A program made the position numbers and the translations under genes. From an uncultured Succinatimonas sp. (lineage in GTDB: Bacteria; Pseudomonadota; Gammaproteobacteria; Enterobacterales; Succinivibrionaceae): 14,477 nt of DNA. This document shows positions 12,620 to 14,477 of the stretch, one piece after another; the first letter of the stretch is position 1, and the number at the start of each line of letters is the position of its first letter. Under the pieces are notes generated by a model, which worked only from the letters and a program-made list of their open reading frames with translations, ran no database searches and was not told the origin of the DNA. The stretch covers positions 1-14,477 of the forward strand of contig NZ_CAJKVK010000052.1 in assembly GCF_905203285.1 (NCBI RefSeq). Direction: 5' to 3'.

Positions 12620-14122
12620 TCAGTATTTATGAGGAAAGAAAGTTTTTAGAATCTTTTCATCATTGCTTTTACCGATATAACTGCCGATTATTGCAAAAAT
12701 GGTAGCAAAGAACAGACCGACTACAATGTTATGAAAACCAAAGAAATTAAGGTGTAAAGACATTGCGATTATATAGGAAATCGATCCTGCACCAAGACTT
12801 AGAAACGCGCCTAATGTATTCATTCTTTGCCAAAAAAGTCCCAGCAGTATGATCATTAAAAATGCCGTTTCCAATCCGCCGAAAGCGAACATATTCACCC
12901 AAGCGACAATATCCATCGGAAATAACGCCAATAAAAGGGCAATAAGTCCTACCGTATAAGTGGTAATGATGGATAAGGGACGGATTTTACCTGAATGATC
13001 AGCGGTATTTTTACCAAAATATGTTCCGTAAATATCTTTAATTACAGCGGAGCTTGCAGCTATTAATAAAGAGCTTACGGTACTCATGGTTGCGGCAAGA
13101 GGTCCGATTAAAGTAATGCCTGCAAGGATCGGATCCATTTTAGTAACGATAAGAGTAAGAATTACGCTATCCGTACCGTTTGGCGGTAATTCTTCAATAA
13201 CGGCGCGGGCAAACACACCAAGAAGCGTCATGCCGATCATTAAAGCTCCGCAGATGATTGTTCCTATAATCATTGCTCTGTGCAGATCTGACGTTTGCTT
13301 ATAGCTCATGCAGCGGACCAGGGATTGCGGCAAGCCGATAGTTCCGAAGCCAACCAAGATCCAAGCGGAAAAAAGAAGGGTATAGGGAAGAGCGCCGTCA
13401 GCATTTGGCAGAAGGTTTCGGCTTACTCCTGAGGTATTTAGGTTAACTGATGAGATCTTACCCATAATTGAGTCAAGACCGCCTGCTTCATCAAAAATTA
13501 TACCGCCAAGTAAAAACATGCCCGTCAGCATTAAAATGGCGCAGGCTGCATCGGTTAAAGCTACGGCCTTAAAGCCGCCAGATGTATAAATCACGGTTAC
13601 TGCAGCAAATAATATTAATCCTGCTTTGTAATCAAGACCTGTTATTGCAGCAAAGATCTGGGCTCCGCCGATAAATTGTCCGACGGTCATTGCTGTAAAG
13701 AAAATAAGTAATACTAAAGCAAGCAGCAAAGATAGGGTTTTGCTGTCAAAGCGTTTATGAATAATGTCAATTACGGTAAGTGAGCCGGTAATGCGGGAGA
13801 GCACTGCCATTTTTTTACCTACAACGCCTAAAATTAAAAATCCGGTAATAATTTGCGGTGCGGCAAAAACAACCCAGCCAAGTCCAAGATCCCATGCAAT
13901 ACCCGGACCCGACACGAAAGAACTGACGGATCCGTAAGTGGCGATTAAAGTCATGGCAAGTACGACACCGCCAAGATTACGGCTGCCTAAAAAATATTCC
14001 TTTTGGAAATCGCCTTTATTTTTAACTGATTGTGCGGCATAAAAGCCGATGCACAGTAAAACAAATAAAAATAACAGAACCGGAATAAAAGTCTGCAGAT
14101 TAATGGTGTTCATGTTCATCAT
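12620..14122 (-). CDS. panF: Sodium/pantothenate symporter PanF
   Basis: This sodium:solute symporter (SSS family, about 13 membrane segments, 500 residues) imports pantothenate for coenzyme A synthesis. The early block FLGSRNLGGVVLAMTLIATYGSVSSF covers about residues 45-70. The SSS signature GGFKAVALTDAACAILMLTG lies at about 183-202 and GFGTIGLPQSLVRCMSYK at about 258-275. Pairing with a YhdT-type gene is diagnostic of PanF. Several starts are possible: TTG 14125, ATG 14122, 14119 or 14113. None has a ribosome binding site, and all lie inside the end of yhdT, so translational coupling is likely. I chose ATG 14122, but ATG 14113 (MNTINLQTF) is as good. Confidence 0.93.
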   Translation of the reverse strand: MMNMNTINLQTFIPVLLFLFVLLCIGFYAAQSVKNKGDFQKEYFLGSRNLGGVVLAMTLIATYGSVSSFVSGPGIAWDLGLGWVVFAAPQIITGFLILGVVGKKMAVLSRITGSLTVIDIIHKRFDSKTLSLLLALVLLIFFTAMTVGQFIGGAQIFAAITGLDYKAGLILFAAVTVIYTSGGFKAVALTDAACAILMLTGMFLLGGIIFDEAGGLDSIMGKISSVNLNTSGVSRNLLPNADGALPYTLLFSAWILVGFGTIGLPQSLVRCMSYKQTSDLHRAMIIGTIICGALMIGMTLLGVFARAVIEELPPNGTDSVILTLIVTKMDPILAGITLIGPLAATMSTVSSLLIAASSAVIKDIYGTYFGKNTADHSGKIRPLSIITTYTVGLIALLLALFPMDIVAWVNMFAFGGLETAFLMIILLGLFWQRMNTLGAFLSLGAGSISYIIAMSLHLNFFGFHNIVVGLFFATIFAIIGSYIGKSNDEKILKTFFPHKY

Positions 14123-14384
14123 CAAAATCGGCTAAAGAAAAGTTTTTCATAAATTTGCGCACTAAAACGATTACGGCTATGACTGAAAGAATATAGCCTC
14201 CGATGCATGAAAGAACAAACCATATCGGCATCGAGAATAAAGTTAGGGAAATATCATCTTTAAAAATGAATACCGTAAGCCAGAAATATACAGTGATGAT
14301 CACTGCTGTTATAAAAGTACTAAAAGCTTCCTTATCCATTTGTCGAAAAGTTTGCTTTAGTTTGTCTTGATGTTGCTTTGTCAT
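14100..14384 (-). CDS. yhdT: YhdT family (DUF997) small membrane protein
   Basis: This 94-residue protein has two membrane segments at about 23-42 and 50-75 and a short acidic, histidine-rich tail (DFDDEHEHH). Size, topology and position directly before panF match YhdT, a conserved partner of PanF in gammaproteobacteria whose role is not established. Its last codons contain the start region of panF (overlap of 14-23 bases). No Shine-Dalgarno sequence is visible before ATG 14384. Only about 25 bases separate it from the hairpin at 14410-14433, and TATAAA (14405-14400) is the only -10 candidate, lacking a -35. Its promoter is therefore unclear, or transcription reads in from upstream. Confidence 0.85.
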   Translation of the reverse strand: MTKQHQDKLKQTFRQMDKEAFSTFITAVIITVYFWLTVFIFKDDISLTLFSMPIWFVLSCIGGYILSVIAVIVLVRKFMKNFSLADFDDEHEHH

Positions 14385-14409
14385 AGTAATAAAAGATTTC
14401 TTTATAGAT

Positions 14410-14433
14410 TAAAGGCTCCTTGCGGAGCCTTTA
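14410..14433. terminator. Rho-independent terminator hairpin at the right edge
   Basis: A perfect 10-bp stem, TAAAGGCTCC with GGAGCCTTTA, encloses TTGC (GCAA, a GNRA loop, on the minus strand). A T-rich tail follows on plus (TTTATTTTAA), with a weaker one on minus. The 44 bases beyond it to the edge show nothing else. It probably ends a minus-strand gene just outside the window, although no plus-strand gene reads into it here either. Confidence 0.7.
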
Positions 14434-14477
14434 TTTTAACCCAAACTCTGCTGTTCTAGATAAAAATAAAAGAGAAA

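Overview
The window is AT-rich, gene-dense bacterial DNA. It looks like an anaerobic or facultative gammaproteobacterium. Initiation factor IF-1 is of close enterobacterial type, DgkA is the small proteobacterial form, yhdT-panF is a typical gammaproteobacterial pair, and a perfect FNR-type box precedes a 4-hydroxybutyrate dehydrogenase. A rumen or gut lineage such as Succinivibrionaceae would fit, but that placement is inference from protein character, not a search result.

Left part (1-4550). The minus strand carries the first 794 codons of an exported bacterial alpha-2-macroglobulin; its C-terminus lies outside the window. Just upstream, in the same direction, is a small cytosolic protein made of six 16-residue repeats. 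Divergent from these is a plus-strand operon: dgkA (diacylglycerol kinase), tadA (tRNA adenosine deaminase, overlapping the dgkA stop codon as TAGTG) and a LysE/RhtB-type amino acid exporter. A hairpin closes the operon at 4527-4550.

Middle part (4560-7920, all minus strand). A 4-hydroxybutyrate dehydrogenase gene sits behind a promoter with a perfect FNR palindrome at exactly -41.5. Next comes infA with its own terminator. Between infA and a Gfo/Idh/MocA-type oxidoreductase lies a roughly 200-base element that is highly structured on the minus strand and resembles the HEARO/IscB omega-RNA scaffold, with no nuclease gene beside it. It supplies the stop codon of the oxidoreductase on one side and the -35 box of the infA promoter on the other. 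The oxidoreductase follows an unrecognised one-TM protein in a two-gene operon.

Right part (8338-14477). A plus-strand pair encodes an AbgT-family transporter and peptidase T, presumably import and cleavage of a small peptide-like substrate. It ends in a bidirectional terminator facing nhaA (Na+/H+ antiporter). Upstream of nhaA on the minus strand is the pair yhdT-panF (sodium/pantothenate symporter). The window ends in a terminator hairpin belonging to a gene outside it or facing it. I saw no tRNA, rRNA, CRISPR array or intact transposase gene.
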